Below, in pieces: positions 54,739 to 64,000 of a stretch of 64,000 bases of DNA. This DNA is from Psychromonas sp. Urea-02u-13 (lineage in GTDB: Bacteria > Pseudomonadota > Gammaproteobacteria > Enterobacterales > Psychromonadaceae). The first letter of the stretch is position 1; every line of letters starts with the position of its first letter. The notes under the pieces were generated by a model. It was not told the DNA's origin. It searched no databases and saw only the letters and a list, made by a program, of their open reading frames with translations. Made by a program: the position numbers and the translations under genes. The stretch is taken from NCBI RefSeq assembly GCF_002835995.1, contig NZ_PJBZ01000044.1:62001-126000 (forward strand), read 5' to 3'.

Positions 54739-55825
54739 ACCATTTTCAGGCAGTTATCCTGATCCGGATGTTACTTTTTTATTAACGCCATTAGACATGG
54801 AAATGACCGATGTAAAAACCAAAGAAGCGTTAATCCAAAGTGGTAAAAAGCATTACTCAGAAATGCTCTCTTTGGAAAACCCCCCTTCTCAATTACATTT
54901 AGATATTTTCGAGCAAGCTCTAGTGCTTGGCGGAAAACGCATGGCGAAAGAAACATTAGTGCTGGCCCAAGCATTGGCTGATTCAATCGACAGTCGCCCG
55001 TTAGTATTAGTCTCACTCGTACGTGCTGGTGTGCCGATGGCCGTCTGCTTGATGCGCGCGTTACGCCTATTAGATATTGAAGCCGTGCATTACGGCATTT
55101 CAATCATTCGTGATCGCGGTATCGATACCGTTGCCCTGGATAAAATAGAAAAAAAACATGGCACAGAGGGCATCTGCTTTATTGATGGCTGGACAGGTAA
55201 AGGCGCGATTGCAGGTGAATTAAGCAAAGCGTTGATTAATAGACCCGGTTATCCTGAAAAACCACGTTTAGTGGTGTTAGCCGATCCCGGTGGTTGTAGT
55301 TGGCTTGCTGCCAGTGGTGACGATTGGTTGATTCCTTTTGGTGTGATGGGCGCGCCCATTTCTGGTTTAGTCAGCCGCTCTGTGTGGCATGCCACTGATT
55401 TACATGGCTGTGTGGTTTACGATAATTTACGTGAATATGATTGCTCTAGTCGTTTTGTTGATCAGATAGAAGCACACATGAAAGTACAGCTAACAAAAAC
55501 AGCTGAGTCAAAAGAGATACCAACAAAGACACCGATTTTAGACGAGCAGATAAAGGCTCGATTACAAACACAGTGTCACGAAGTGATAGAAACACTTGCT
55601 CAGCAATATCAAATAAGCTCAATTAATCGTATTAAACCGGGTATTGCAGAAGCAACACGTGCGGTAATGCGCCGCGTGCCTGAACATGTTTTAGTGCGTG
55701 ATAAAAGCGATGCCGATGTACAGTTATTATTGTACTTAGCGGAAAAAGTCGGTGCGCCTGTTACTGAGGTGGGCGAGCTGACTGGGAATTATCGCGCTAT
55801 TACTATTATCAAACAGGTCGTGTGA
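54728..55825 (+). CDS. StiP-like phosphoribosyltransferase-fold protein with PELOTA domain
   Basis: A 365-aa protein. The N-terminal ~270 residues match the family labelled PRTase_1 or cysteine protease StiP, found in Ter gene clusters: SLVRAGVPMAVCLMRAL (96-112), the PRPP-loop-like FIDGWTGKGA (151-160) and ADPGGCSWLA. The C-terminal ~65 residues (PGIAEATRAVMRRVPEHVLV, VGAPVTEVGELTGNYRAITI) form a PELOTA-like putative RNA-binding domain. Whether it is a transferase or a protease is not settled by sequence. ATG 54728 with GGAGGG upstream is chosen; the longer frame from 54659 lies inside the HAD gene. Confidence 0.85.
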   Translation: MSIKPFSGSYPDPDVTFLLTPLDMEMTDVKTKEALIQSGKKHYSEMLSLENPPSQLHLDIFEQALVLGGKRMAKETLVLAQALADSIDSRPLVLVSLVRAGVPMAVCLMRALRLLDIEAVHYGISIIRDRGIDTVALDKIEKKHGTEGICFIDGWTGKGAIAGELSKALINRPGYPEKPRLVVLADPGGCSWLAASGDDWLIPFGVMGAPISGLVSRSVWHATDLHGCVVYDNLREYDCSSRFVDQIEAHMKVQLTKTAESKEIPTKTPILDEQIKARLQTQCHEVIETLAQQYQISSINRIKPGIAEATRAVMRRVPEHVLVRDKSDADVQLLLYLAEKVGAPVTEVGELTGNYRAITIIKQVV

Positions 55826-56748
55826 TGAACAATATAAATCCCTATGCGCTGGGTGCAACACTTTACGTACCTGCAGTTAAAGATGACCTATTGAATATTG
55901 TCACTGGGCGAAAATATCCTTTATTACGCTCTGTGGTTATTTGCCTTGAAGATGCCATAAGTGACAATGAGGTTGAGCAAGGTTTAGCTAATTTACAACA
56001 GCTATTACTGGCCTTGCCAACTTGTCTTACTGGTCAACGTCCGCTGTTGTTTGTTCGCCCACGTAATGTTGAGATGGCCATTCAAATTATTGCTAGCATG
56101 CCATTATCGCAACTTTGTGGTTTTGTCTTACCCAAGTTTGATATTGATTCGTTAAATGCATGGAATGAGGCGTGTCGAGGAACAGATTTATTATGGATGC
56201 CAACGCTTGAGACAGCGCAAGCACATGATGCGATTGCGATGCGTGAGCTGGCTATTGAGCTCGACAAACACGATTTACAACAACGTATTATCGCGTTAAG
56301 AATCGGTGGTAATGATTTATTGAGTTGTTTAGGTGTGAGGCGTATGGCGCAGCAAACCTTATATGAAGGGCCCCTCGCTTATACAATCTCAATGCTAGTA
56401 TCGACTTTTTCTCCTCGTCAATATGCACTCAGCGCGCCGGTATTTGAACGCTTAGATGATTTCCCGACCTTGCAACGCGAATTACAGCAAGATTTAGCCT
56501 TTGGTTTAGTGGGCAAAACGGCGATTCACCCTTCACAGTTATTACCCATCCAAAATGCTTTTCGAGTGCCTCTCTCGGATTATCAAGCTGCGATGCAAAT
56601 ATTAAACAGCGAGAAAGCGGTTTATAAGTGGGATAACGTTATGGCAGAGCCGGCAACGCACAAAAACTGGGCGGGGAAAATATTATTACGCGCAGAAGAG
56701 TATGGTGTGTTAGATCTACAATCTTGCCGGACAGAGCTAAACGCTTAA
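55825..56748 (+). CDS. HpcH/HpaI aldolase / CitE-like protein of Ter cluster
   Basis: A 307-aa TIM-barrel enzyme of the citrate lyase beta/HpcH family. LYVPA (13-17), VVICLEDAI with metal-binding acids near 42-43, FVRPRN, VLPKFD and PTLET are the conserved strand ends. It would make or cleave a C-C bond of an acyl intermediate. The ATG overlaps the previous TGA by one base. It is the last gene of the metabolic operon; the ATP-grasp gene often found with this set is not present. Confidence 0.88.
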   Translation: MNNINPYALGATLYVPAVKDDLLNIVTGRKYPLLRSVVICLEDAISDNEVEQGLANLQQLLLALPTCLTGQRPLLFVRPRNVEMAIQIIASMPLSQLCGFVLPKFDIDSLNAWNEACRGTDLLWMPTLETAQAHDAIAMRELAIELDKHDLQQRIIALRIGGNDLLSCLGVRRMAQQTLYEGPLAYTISMLVSTFSPRQYALSAPVFERLDDFPTLQRELQQDLAFGLVGKTAIHPSQLLPIQNAFRVPLSDYQAAMQILNSEKAVYKWDNVMAEPATHKNWAGKILLRAEEYGVLDLQSCRTELNA

Positions 56749-56891
56749 AGTTCAATCAAGTTAATGCCTGGTTGAGCAATTAGAAAGCGTATTTTTTACT
56801 CCTAAGTGGGTATTTATAGCGATCTGTTTTATTTTTTGTTTTGTGTGCTAAAGCACTATTTAAACAAGGTTCTATCTGATAAATTGACATA

Positions 56892-56926
56892 GTAAGTCAT
56901 GCTGTAGAAACAATATTGTAAGTCAT
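56892..56926 (+). promoter_or_regulatory. Direct repeats GTAAGTCAT upstream of ter operon
   Basis: GTAAGTCAT at 56892-56900 and again at 56918-56926 are in phase at 26 bases. They follow a TTGACA hexamer at 56884. They may be activator half-sites or promoter parts; no good -10 matches that hexamer. Confidence 0.4.
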
Positions 56927-56976
56927 CACATTGTTATTCAGCATCAAACCCCAATAACTATAATAAGGAACGATTA

Positions 56977-57585
56977 ATGAGTATTTCTTTAGAGAAAGGC
57001 CAACGCATCAGTTTAGAAAAAAACGGCAACAAACTTGATTCTGTTTGTGTCGGTGTTAACTGGGGAGCTATTGAGAAAAAAGGTTTTTTTGGCACTAAAA
57101 AAGTAGCTGTCGATTTAGATGCAAGTATCAGCCTACATGGTGTTGATAAACAACCTATGGATGTTGTGTTTTACGGACAGCTAAGCAGTAAAGACGGTTC
57201 TATCAAGCACAGCGGTGATGATTTAACCGGCGATTTAGACGGTGATGATGGCTTAGATAACGAAATCATTACGATTAACTTAAGAAAAGTGCCTGCATCA
57301 GTTGAAAAGTTAGCGATTGTTTTAAATAGCTTCCAAGGCCAAGATTTTTCACAGATTCCATTTGCTAGTGTACGTCTATACGAAGGTACACCGACACGTG
57401 TTGATTCTGTTATGGCAAGTTACAACATTGCAAGAGAAGACAAGTTCAAAGGGTCTGTATCGATGATTCTTGGCATCTTGTACCGCAATAAAGATGATTG
57501 GAAATTTAAAGCGGTTGGTGAACCAACAAAAGACCGTAAATTACAAGATACGATTAAAACAGTATCAGATAGCTTCCTAAATTAA
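56977..57585 (+). CDS. TerD-family protein (TerZ/TerX-like)
   Basis: A 202-aa member of the TerD fold, a cytosolic beta-sandwich that binds calcium in studied members. The N-terminus ISLEKGQRISLEKNG and the segments VCVGVNWGAI, VDLDASISLHG and the acidic GDDLTGDLDGDDG loop are family features. The stretch KKGFFGTKK and the 40-residue C-terminal extension (SVSMILGILYRNKDDWKFKA, KLQDTIKTVSDSF) set it apart from TerD/TerE. It opens the structural ter operon in the terZ position. Its exact subfamily name is uncertain. Confidence 0.85.
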   Translation: MSISLEKGQRISLEKNGNKLDSVCVGVNWGAIEKKGFFGTKKVAVDLDASISLHGVDKQPMDVVFYGQLSSKDGSIKHSGDDLTGDLDGDDGLDNEIITINLRKVPASVEKLAIVLNSFQGQDFSQIPFASVRLYEGTPTRVDSVMASYNIAREDKFKGSVSMILGILYRNKDDWKFKAVGEPTKDRKLQDTIKTVSDSFLN

Positions 57586-57645
57586 ATTGAGCAATATGCT
57601 CTAAACGTTTATGACTATGTGATTAATACGCCTGAGGAAATGCCT

Positions 57646-58719
57646 GTGAGTAAGCTTGTTATTGGAGAGAACATTGTTATTTCTAGTCTTGCTGCTTACC
57701 GTTTGCAGTTATCCTTAGGTGAGTGGGACTGGGGTTGCCTTCTTTTTAACAAAGGGGCTGCGCCAATTCACTTTAAAGAAGCGCCTGGACTGGTTATTAA
57801 TGATAAGGCGTTATTAATACACGGTGCTGATATCGAAGATGACTTTGAAAAGTTGCTTGTGTATATCAATATTGACAATAAAAAACCAAATCAAACAATC
57901 AATGCGCAATTAACTGAATTGTTGTCGGGTTCGATTACCGCCAGTATGCAATTTTCGAACGATGAGTTGCCACAAAGCGCATTCGTGTTGCTTGAACTAT
58001 ATCGACATAAAGAACAGTTAAAATTACGTTGTATTGGTCAAGGTTTCGCACAAGGTATCAGCAAGTTATTTGCTAGCTATGGTGTGACTGAGGCAAGTGT
58101 TCACAAAGAAGCTATGTCGTCTACCTCCGCTAAGTCAGTAACCGTTAGTAATACTCAACTTGATGACATATTGGTTAATATGCATTGGGATACCAAGCAA
58201 TCAAGCGTCCATCATGGTGCTAATTTGTTTGTTGGTGAAAATTTTAAACCTATGACTGATTTACGTGTCGGATGTTTATACGAACTGCATAACGGTCAGC
58301 GAGGTCTTGTACAAACGATTGGTGAAGATCTATTAGGATCTTTTCATGGTGTGCCTTATGTTGAAGCGTTACGTTCAGAAAATAGTCATGTAGAACAATT
58401 AGCCATCAATGCAAAGTATCAACACAAATTACATCGATATTTGATTTACGCATTGATGGCAGAAGGGCATAATAATTGGTCGGCATTAAATGTCGAGATT
58501 GAGTTTCAATTAGCTCAATCACAAAAGAGGTGCTTTTCACCCGATACGTTAATGATGAAACCAATTTATGCGGTTGCCATGCTTGAATTTGAGCAAGGCG
58601 AAATAACAATAACAGCACTTAACGAATACTTTGAGAACCTACCTGAGCTAGACCAAGCTTATGGTTGGGGATTAGCGTGGCGTTATCAAAATCAATCAGA
58701 GAATGAGGAACAAGAATGA
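57646..58719 (+). CDS. terA: TerA-like protein
   Basis: A 357-aa protein with two divergent TerD-like halves. The first (1-~150) ends in FVLLELYRHKEQLKLRCIGQ. The second carries the TerA hallmark LRVGCLYELHNGQRGLVQTI followed by GSFHGVPYVEAL. A linker of Ser/Ala lies near 160-175. GTG 57646 has GAGGA seven bases before it and yields an N-terminus (SKLVIGENIVIS) parallel to the protein at 49657; GTG 57619 and ATG 57640 fit less well. It overlaps terB by four bases (ATGA). Confidence 0.82.
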   Translation: MSKLVIGENIVISSLAAYRLQLSLGEWDWGCLLFNKGAAPIHFKEAPGLVINDKALLIHGADIEDDFEKLLVYINIDNKKPNQTINAQLTELLSGSITASMQFSNDELPQSAFVLLELYRHKEQLKLRCIGQGFAQGISKLFASYGVTEASVHKEAMSSTSAKSVTVSNTQLDDILVNMHWDTKQSSVHHGANLFVGENFKPMTDLRVGCLYELHNGQRGLVQTIGEDLLGSFHGVPYVEALRSENSHVEQLAINAKYQHKLHRYLIYALMAEGHNNWSALNVEIEFQLAQSQKRCFSPDTLMMKPIYAVAMLEFEQGEITITALNEYFENLPELDQAYGWGLAWRYQNQSENEEQE

Positions 58720-59168
58720 GTTTTTCTAATTTTTTATCAAGCGTTAAACAAAAGACAAGTGAATTAAAAGGCGAAGTATTGAAGTTCAAAAATAAGAACT
58801 TCTTAAACGCAGCCACAGCAGGATCTGCACTTATCGCAATGGCAGACGGTTCATTAGATTCAGAAGAAAAGAAAAAGATGGTGCGTTTTATTGAAAGCAA
58901 TGATGCGTTATCTGTTTTCAAAACAAGTGAAGTGATTGGTAGCTTTAAAGATTATGTCGATAACTTTGAATTTGACCAAGATATTGGCGAATCAAAATGT
59001 TACGAAGCACTAAGTCGTTTAAAAGGTAATGAAGTTGAGTGTCGTACGGTGATGCGTTTGATTATATCAATTGCAGCTGCTGACGGTGACTTCGATGATT
59101 CAGAAAAAGCCGTTGCGCGTAAAATCGCTATTGAGCTCGGTTTACCTGCTTCAGATTTCGAACTTTAA
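58716..59168 (+). CDS. terB: Tellurite resistance protein TerB
   Basis: A 150-aa helical protein, same length as enteric TerB (151). GSALIAMADGSLDSEEKKKM and IAAADGDFDDSEKAVARKIA are the two acidic helix-loop segments that make up the TerB metal-binding fold; the ending LGLPASDFEL matches. In E. coli TerB binds the inner-membrane protein TerC; no TerC is encoded here, so its partner may differ. Translation is coupled to terA. Confidence 0.94.
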   Translation: MSFSNFLSSVKQKTSELKGEVLKFKNKNFLNAATAGSALIAMADGSLDSEEKKKMVRFIESNDALSVFKTSEVIGSFKDYVDNFEFDQDIGESKCYEALSRLKGNEVECRTVMRLIISIAAADGDFDDSEKAVARKIAIELGLPASDFEL

Positions 59169-59242
59169 CACTTATTCGGCCAATCATATTTTGAATATGT
59201 AGGGTCGATAATTAATAAATATTTAACAGAAGGAAAATTTCA

Positions 59243-59815
59243 ATGGCTATCAGCTTAGCAAAAGGCGGACGCGTTAATTTAGAGAAAGAAGCGCCGGGTT
59301 TAAAAACATTAAAAGTAGGCTTAGGTTGGGATGTGCGCATTACTGACGGCATTGATTTTGATTTAGATGCTAGCCTATTCATGTTAAATGCTGCTGGTAA
59401 AGCAGAAAATGAAGCGTCATTTATCTTTTACAATAACAAGAAATCAGCCTGTGGTTCAGTTGAGCATTTAGGTGATAACTTAACGGGTGAAGGCGAGGGT
59501 GATGACGAGTCTATTCTAATCAACCTTGAATTAATCCCTGCTGGCATCGAAAAATTAGTAGTTGCAGTGACAATCCATGATGCTGACGGTCGCCGTCAAA
59601 ACTATGGACAAGTTGATAATGCGTTTATTCGTATTGTGAACGATGCAAATTCAGAAGAAGTGGTACGTTACGACTTAACAGAAGATCACTCAACGGAAAC
59701 ATCACTTATCTTTGCTGAGTTATACAAAAAAGACGGTGAATGGCGTTTTGTTGCTAAAGGCGATGGTTTTGCTGGTGGTCTAAGCAAGTTACTAGAAGTG
59801 TACGGGTTAGCTTAA
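59243..59815 (+). CDS. terD: Tellurium resistance protein TerD
   Basis: A 190-aa TerD-domain protein. The calcium-site motifs are complete: [45 protein letters not shown] and VRYDLTEDHSTETSL. The start SLAKGGRVNLEKEAPGLK is typical. Preceded by GAAGGAAAATTTCA. It is separated from terB by 74 bases where enteric clusters have terC. Confidence 0.93.
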   Translation: MAISLAKGGRVNLEKEAPGLKTLKVGLGWDVRITDGIDFDLDASLFMLNAAGKAENEASFIFYNNKKSACGSVEHLGDNLTGEGEGDDESILINLELIPAGIEKLVVAVTIHDADGRRQNYGQVDNAFIRIVNDANSEEVVRYDLTEDHSTETSLIFAELYKKDGEWRFVAKGDGFAGGLSKLLEVYGLA

Positions 59816-59895
59816 TTTAAATAATTTAAACTAAATAACTTGAACTAAATAACTCAAACTCAAATTAAATAATTTAAACTAAATACTATTGGAGA
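59816..59895 (+). repeat. AT-rich tandem repeat between terD and terE
   Basis: Imperfect repeats of AAATAA(C/T)TTAAACT run from the terD stop to just before the terE ribosome-binding site GGAGAT. It could be a slippage-prone spacer. No terminator is seen. Confidence 0.7.
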
Positions 59896-59901
59896 TACAA
59901 A

Positions 59902-60480
59902 ATGGCAGTTTCTTTACAAAAAGGTGGCAATGTTTCTTTAGAGAAAGTTGCACCGGGTATGACTCGTTGTATTGCTGGCTTAGGCTGGGATACACGCGTA
60001 ACAGATGGCGTAGACTTTGATTTAGACGCTTCTGTTTTTATGATTGGTGAAGATGGTAAAATTCGCAGCGATGCTGACTTTATTTTCTATAATCAACTTG
60101 TTTCAGGCTGTGGTTCTGTTGAACATACGGGTGATAACTTAACAGGTGAAGGCGACGGCGATGATGAAGCTGTTAAAGTTGACTTAACTAAGATTCCTGC
60201 TGATGTTGCTAAGCTAGTATTGGGTGTAACCATTCATGATGCTGATGCAAGAAAACAAAATTTTGGCCAAGTATCTAATGCCTTTATCCGTGTTGTAAAC
60301 GAAAGCAATAGCGAAGAAGTGGTTCGTTATGACCTTTCTGAAGATTACTCAACGGAAACTGCGTTAGTATTTGGCGAATTCTACCGTCACAATAACAGCT
60401 GGAAATTTAAGGCTATTGGTCAAGGTTTCGCTGGCGGTTTACGCCCAATGGCATTGCAATACGGTGTTAATGTAGGTTAA
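59902..60480 (+). CDS. terE: Tellurium resistance protein TerE
   Basis: A 192-aa TerD-domain protein, closer to enteric TerE in [35 protein letters not shown] and [16 protein letters not shown]. The acidic loop [15 protein letters not shown] is intact. It is a paralogue of the preceding terD (both share VRYDLxEDxSTE). It is the last gene of the operon; a terminator follows. The usual last gene terF is absent. Confidence 0.92.
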   Translation: MAVSLQKGGNVSLEKVAPGMTRCIAGLGWDTRVTDGVDFDLDASVFMIGEDGKIRSDADFIFYNQLVSGCGSVEHTGDNLTGEGDGDDEAVKVDLTKIPADVAKLVLGVTIHDADARKQNFGQVSNAFIRVVNESNSEEVVRYDLSEDYSTETALVFGEFYRHNNSWKFKAIGQGFAGGLRPMALQYGVNVG

Positions 60481-60506
60481 TAAAACCTGCAAAAGTAAAA
60501 GCCAAT

Positions 60507-60533
60507 AAAACGCATCATTTGATGCGTTTTTTT
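60507..60533 (+). terminator. Intrinsic terminator of ter operon
   Basis: AAAACGCATCA / TGATGCG-TTTTTTT: 7 GC-containing pairs extended by A-T pairs, a 2-base loop and seven T. Confidence 0.88.
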
Positions 60534-60702
60534 ATGCCTGTCATTTAAGTATTTACTGAGGTAAATAGATTTATTTTTGCGATGCAGTTAAAAGAATCAA
60601 AAGTGAACCGCTAAGTTATTTATCTTTTTTTTATAATGTAAATATACTTGATGTTCCTCACTTGTTTGTACAGTGATACTTTTAACTAGCTTAGGAAGAG
60701 TC

Positions 60703-62667
60703 ATGAATATAATACGCTCCTTTATTATTGCTGGATTAACCTCAGTCGTGTTGCCGGGTTTAGCTGCAACAGAGGCGAAACCAGCAACAAAATATACCAT
60801 CGAATCTAACCAAAAAGTTTTACAATCGTTGCCTTTTACTGATAAACAAGATTTTGAAGATGCAACACGTGGGTTAATCACTAAACCCGATGTACTGACT
60901 ATTACCGATAAAGACGGTAAAGCAGTTTGGGATTTAGAGGCCTATAAAAAATTCATTGCAATTGATAAACAATCCCCCGATACGGTCAACCCTAGTCTGT
61001 GGCGTAATTCGCAACTGACCATTCAATATGGTTTGTTTGAAGTCACTGAAAATATATTCCAAGTACGTGGTTACGACCTTTCTAATATCACTTTTGTAAA
61101 AAGTAAAACGGGGTGGATCGTGTTTGATCCTTTGATCTCTCCAGAAACTGCAAAAGCCGCGTTAGACTTAATTAATAAAGAACTGGGCGAGCGACCTGTT
61201 GTTGCGATTATCTACAGCCATAGCCACATAGATCATTATGGTGGTGCAACGGGCATTGTGACGCAAGAGGATGTGGACGCGGGTAAAGTGCATATTATTG
61301 CACCAGAGCATTTTGCTGAACATGCGGTTTCTGAAAACGTAATTGCCGGTAACGCAATGGGACGACGTGCCATTTATATGTACGGCGCACTATTACCTCG
61401 TAATGCCAAAGGCGGTATTAATGGTGGGCTTGGTATGACCACATCAACCGGTGTCGCTGGATTGATATTACCGACACGTGAAATTAGCCGTAGCGATGAA
61501 AAGCTAAAAGTTGATGGCGTGGAAATGATTTTTCAAATGACACCGGGCACTGAAGCACCTGCTGAAATGAATACTTGGTTCCCACAGTGGAATGCCTTAT
61601 GGATGGCAGAAAATACCACTAATACTATGCATAACATTTTAACGTTACGTGGAGCGCAAGTGCGTGATGCCTTGAAGTGGGCTTATTACCTGAATGAAAC
61701 CATTGAAAAGTGGGGCGCTAAAGTTGAAGTTAAGTTTCAAAGTCATCATTGGCCAGTGTGGGGTAATGACAACATCATTCCTTATTTTGAAAAACAGCGT
61801 GATATTTACAAATTTACTCATGATCAGTCGGTTCGATTAATGAATCAAGGTTATAGCGGTGAAGAGATTTCTGAAATGATCACTTTACCTGAATCTTTAG
61901 AGAACAACTGGGCAACAAGGGGCTATTACGGCACATTACGCCATAACAGCCGTGCAGTTTATCAGCGTTACATGGGCTGGTATAACGGTAACCCATCAGA
62001 TTTAAACAACTTACCCGATGAAATGGTGGCTGTGAAATACATGGAGTTCATGGGCGGTGAAAAAGAGGTATTGAAAAAATCACAGGTTTCCTTTGATAAA
62101 GGTGAGTATCGTTGGGTTGCAGAAGTAATGAAACATGCGGTTTTTGCTAACCCCGAGAGCACTGATGCAAAAGAGTTATTAGCGGATGCTTATGAGCAAT
62201 TAGGTTACCAATCTGAATCTGGCCCATGGCGCTCTGTATACTTGCAAGGTGCTTATGAGTTACGTAATGGTGTTCCTGCTGCTGGTGGCACTCAAACGGC
62301 AACAGAAGACACTATTCGCGCAATGAAGGCGGGTATGTTGTTTGACTATTTATCAGTACGTTTGAATGTTGATAAAGCGGCCGGTAAAGATTTTAAAATC
62401 AATGTTAACTTTACCGATACTAAGAGCAACTATACGCTGAGTGTCAAAAACTCAGTGTTAAACCACACCACTAAACAAGCAAAGAAAGCTGACGTGACTA
62501 TCTCATTAAGCATGGATACTATGCATGAGATTCAATTAAAAGAGACTGACTTTGACCGCGCTATTAGTGATGGAAAAGTTAAACTAAGCGGAGATAAAGC
62601 TATTTTAGATGATTTCCTCGCGATGTTGGATGACTATAACTTCTGGTTTAATATTGTGACGCCATAA
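60703..62667 (+). CDS. Alkyl-sulfatase-like metallo-beta-lactamase-fold hydrolase (SdsA1/YjcS type)
   Basis: A 654-aa secreted protein with an N-terminal signal peptide (residues 1-~21, ending GLA). The di-zinc motif YSHSHIDHYGG is at 171-181, further ligands are in AENTTNTMHN (302-311) and QSHHWPVWG (346-354), as in alkyl sulfatases. A dimerisation domain (~375-525) and a C-terminal SCP2-like domain (~535-654) complete the SdsA1 architecture. Substrates may be primary or secondary alkyl sulfates; the sequence does not decide. ATG 60703 has AGGAAGAG upstream. It is flanked by terminators, so monocistronic. Confidence 0.9.
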   Translation: MNIIRSFIIAGLTSVVLPGLAATEAKPATKYTIESNQKVLQSLPFTDKQDFEDATRGLITKPDVLTITDKDGKAVWDLEAYKKFIAIDKQSPDTVNPSLWRNSQLTIQYGLFEVTENIFQVRGYDLSNITFVKSKTGWIVFDPLISPETAKAALDLINKELGERPVVAIIYSHSHIDHYGGATGIVTQEDVDAGKVHIIAPEHFAEHAVSENVIAGNAMGRRAIYMYGALLPRNAKGGINGGLGMTTSTGVAGLILPTREISRSDEKLKVDGVEMIFQMTPGTEAPAEMNTWFPQWNALWMAENTTNTMHNILTLRGAQVRDALKWAYYLNETIEKWGAKVEVKFQSHHWPVWGNDNIIPYFEKQRDIYKFTHDQSVRLMNQGYSGEEISEMITLPESLENNWATRGYYGTLRHNSRAVYQRYMGWYNGNPSDLNNLPDEMVAVKYMEFMGGEKEVLKKSQVSFDKGEYRWVAEVMKHAVFANPESTDAKELLADAYEQLGYQSESGPWRSVYLQGAYELRNGVPAAGGTQTATEDTIRAMKAGMLFDYLSVRLNVDKAAGKDFKINVNFTDTKSNYTLSVKNSVLNHTTKQAKKADVTISLSMDTMHEIQLKETDFDRAISDGKVKLSGDKAILDDFLAMLDDYNFWFNIVTP

Positions 62668-62708
62668 TGCCTGTGCGTTTAATTGTACTGTCTTAAAAGT
62701 GAACGAAT

Positions 62709-62739
62709 GCTGATCTGTAAAGGATCAGCATATTTTTTT
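62709..62739 (+). terminator. Intrinsic terminator after the sulfatase-like gene
   Basis: GCTGATC / GATCAGC, loop TGTAAAG, then a T-rich tail. Confidence 0.9.
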
Positions 62740-62757
62740 CTTAATGTGTATAAAAGA

Positions 62758-62786
62758 TTGTCCAAAATGAGAGGTTTTGCTATACT
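62758..62786 (+). promoter_or_regulatory. Sigma-70 promoter of pyrG
   Basis: TTGTCC, 17 bases, TATACT, followed by a C-rich discriminator (GCCTCCCC). It implies a leader of ~140 bases before the pyrG ATG. Confidence 0.82.
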
Positions 62787-62901
62787 GCCTCCCCATCTAA
62801 ATGTTCTAATTTCTTCTAATTTAAAAACCGCTATTAAAGTCATCACTTATGTAATGTAAGCTGGTGTTTTTTGTGTTTTTGATAAATAGAAAATTAATTA
62901 G

Positions 62902-64000
<1,099 letters not shown>

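Noticed and set aside
56959-56964. Perfect TATAAT just before the terZ-like gene
   Set aside because: It lies about 12 bases before the ATG and overlaps the ribosome-binding region, with no -35 at a workable distance.
49657-60480. Recent horizontal transfer of the Ter island judged from base composition
   Set aside because: AT richness and codon choice look like the flanking housekeeping genes by eye; no integrase or direct repeats flank the island, so recent transfer is not supported without a computed comparison.

Overview
The window comes from an AT-rich gammaproteobacterium. Gene order and protein sequences (FlrABC-type polar flagellar control, FlaG, Crl, the rpsB-tsf-pyrH-frr-uppS-cdsA-dxr-rseP-bamA-skp-lpxD-fabZ-lpxA block, and the order frsA-crl-proB-proA-mazG-pyrG) fit a marine, Vibrio/Psychromonas-like lineage. 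I favour Psychromonas or a close relative; that is inference, not a database match. No rRNA, tRNA, CRISPR array, insertion sequence or intact phage was seen.

Layout. (1) 1-11.8 kb is a polar flagellar region: the 3' end of one flagellin, a complete 650-aa flagellin behind two tandem sigma-28 promoters, flaG, fliD with a sigma-54 promoter, fliS and a FliT-like gene on the opposite strand, then flrA, flrB and flrC. (2) 11.8-15.9 kb holds an orphan PTS EIIB domain gene and a Fur-controlled ferric iron ABC transporter. (3) 16.0-40 kb is housekeeping: glnD and map on the minus strand; then, on the plus strand, rpsB-tsf, pyrH-frr, isoprenoid and phospholipid genes, outer-membrane assembly genes, lipid A genes, rnhB, dnaE and tilS. 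(4) 40-49.6 kb carries a diguanylate cyclase, a Kef-type antiporter, NnrS, FrsA, Crl, proBA and mazG. (5) 49.7-60.5 kb is a tellurium-resistance-type (Ter) stress island lying between mazG and pyrG, which are neighbours in enterics. (6) A periplasmic alkyl-sulfatase-like enzyme and the 5' part of pyrG close the window.

The Ter island is the most interesting part. It combines a membrane-anchored protein with two TerD-like domains and a possible C-terminal winged helix; a CaCA-type cation exchanger whose promoter is followed at once by an intrinsic terminator; a tightly overlapping four-gene metabolic operon (phosphoribosyltransferase/TRSP, HAD phosphatase, StiP/PELOTA protein, CitE-like aldolase); and a terZ-like/terA/terB/terD/terE operon. 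No terC and no ATP-grasp gene are present, and the exchanger may replace TerC. The general Ter theme is known from comparative genomics; this layout and its leader arrangement look unusual.

Non-coding structure worth noting: two families of dispersed intergenic repeats (palindromic CCACGAAG units at 0.7-1.05 and 15.9 kb; a GTAACTACTCAG-ended element at 29.9 and 33.0 kb with a related mini-element at 6.4 kb), matches to sigma-28, sigma-54 and sigma-70 promoters, a Fur box, an S2-type leader upstream of rpsB, and many clear intrinsic terminators.
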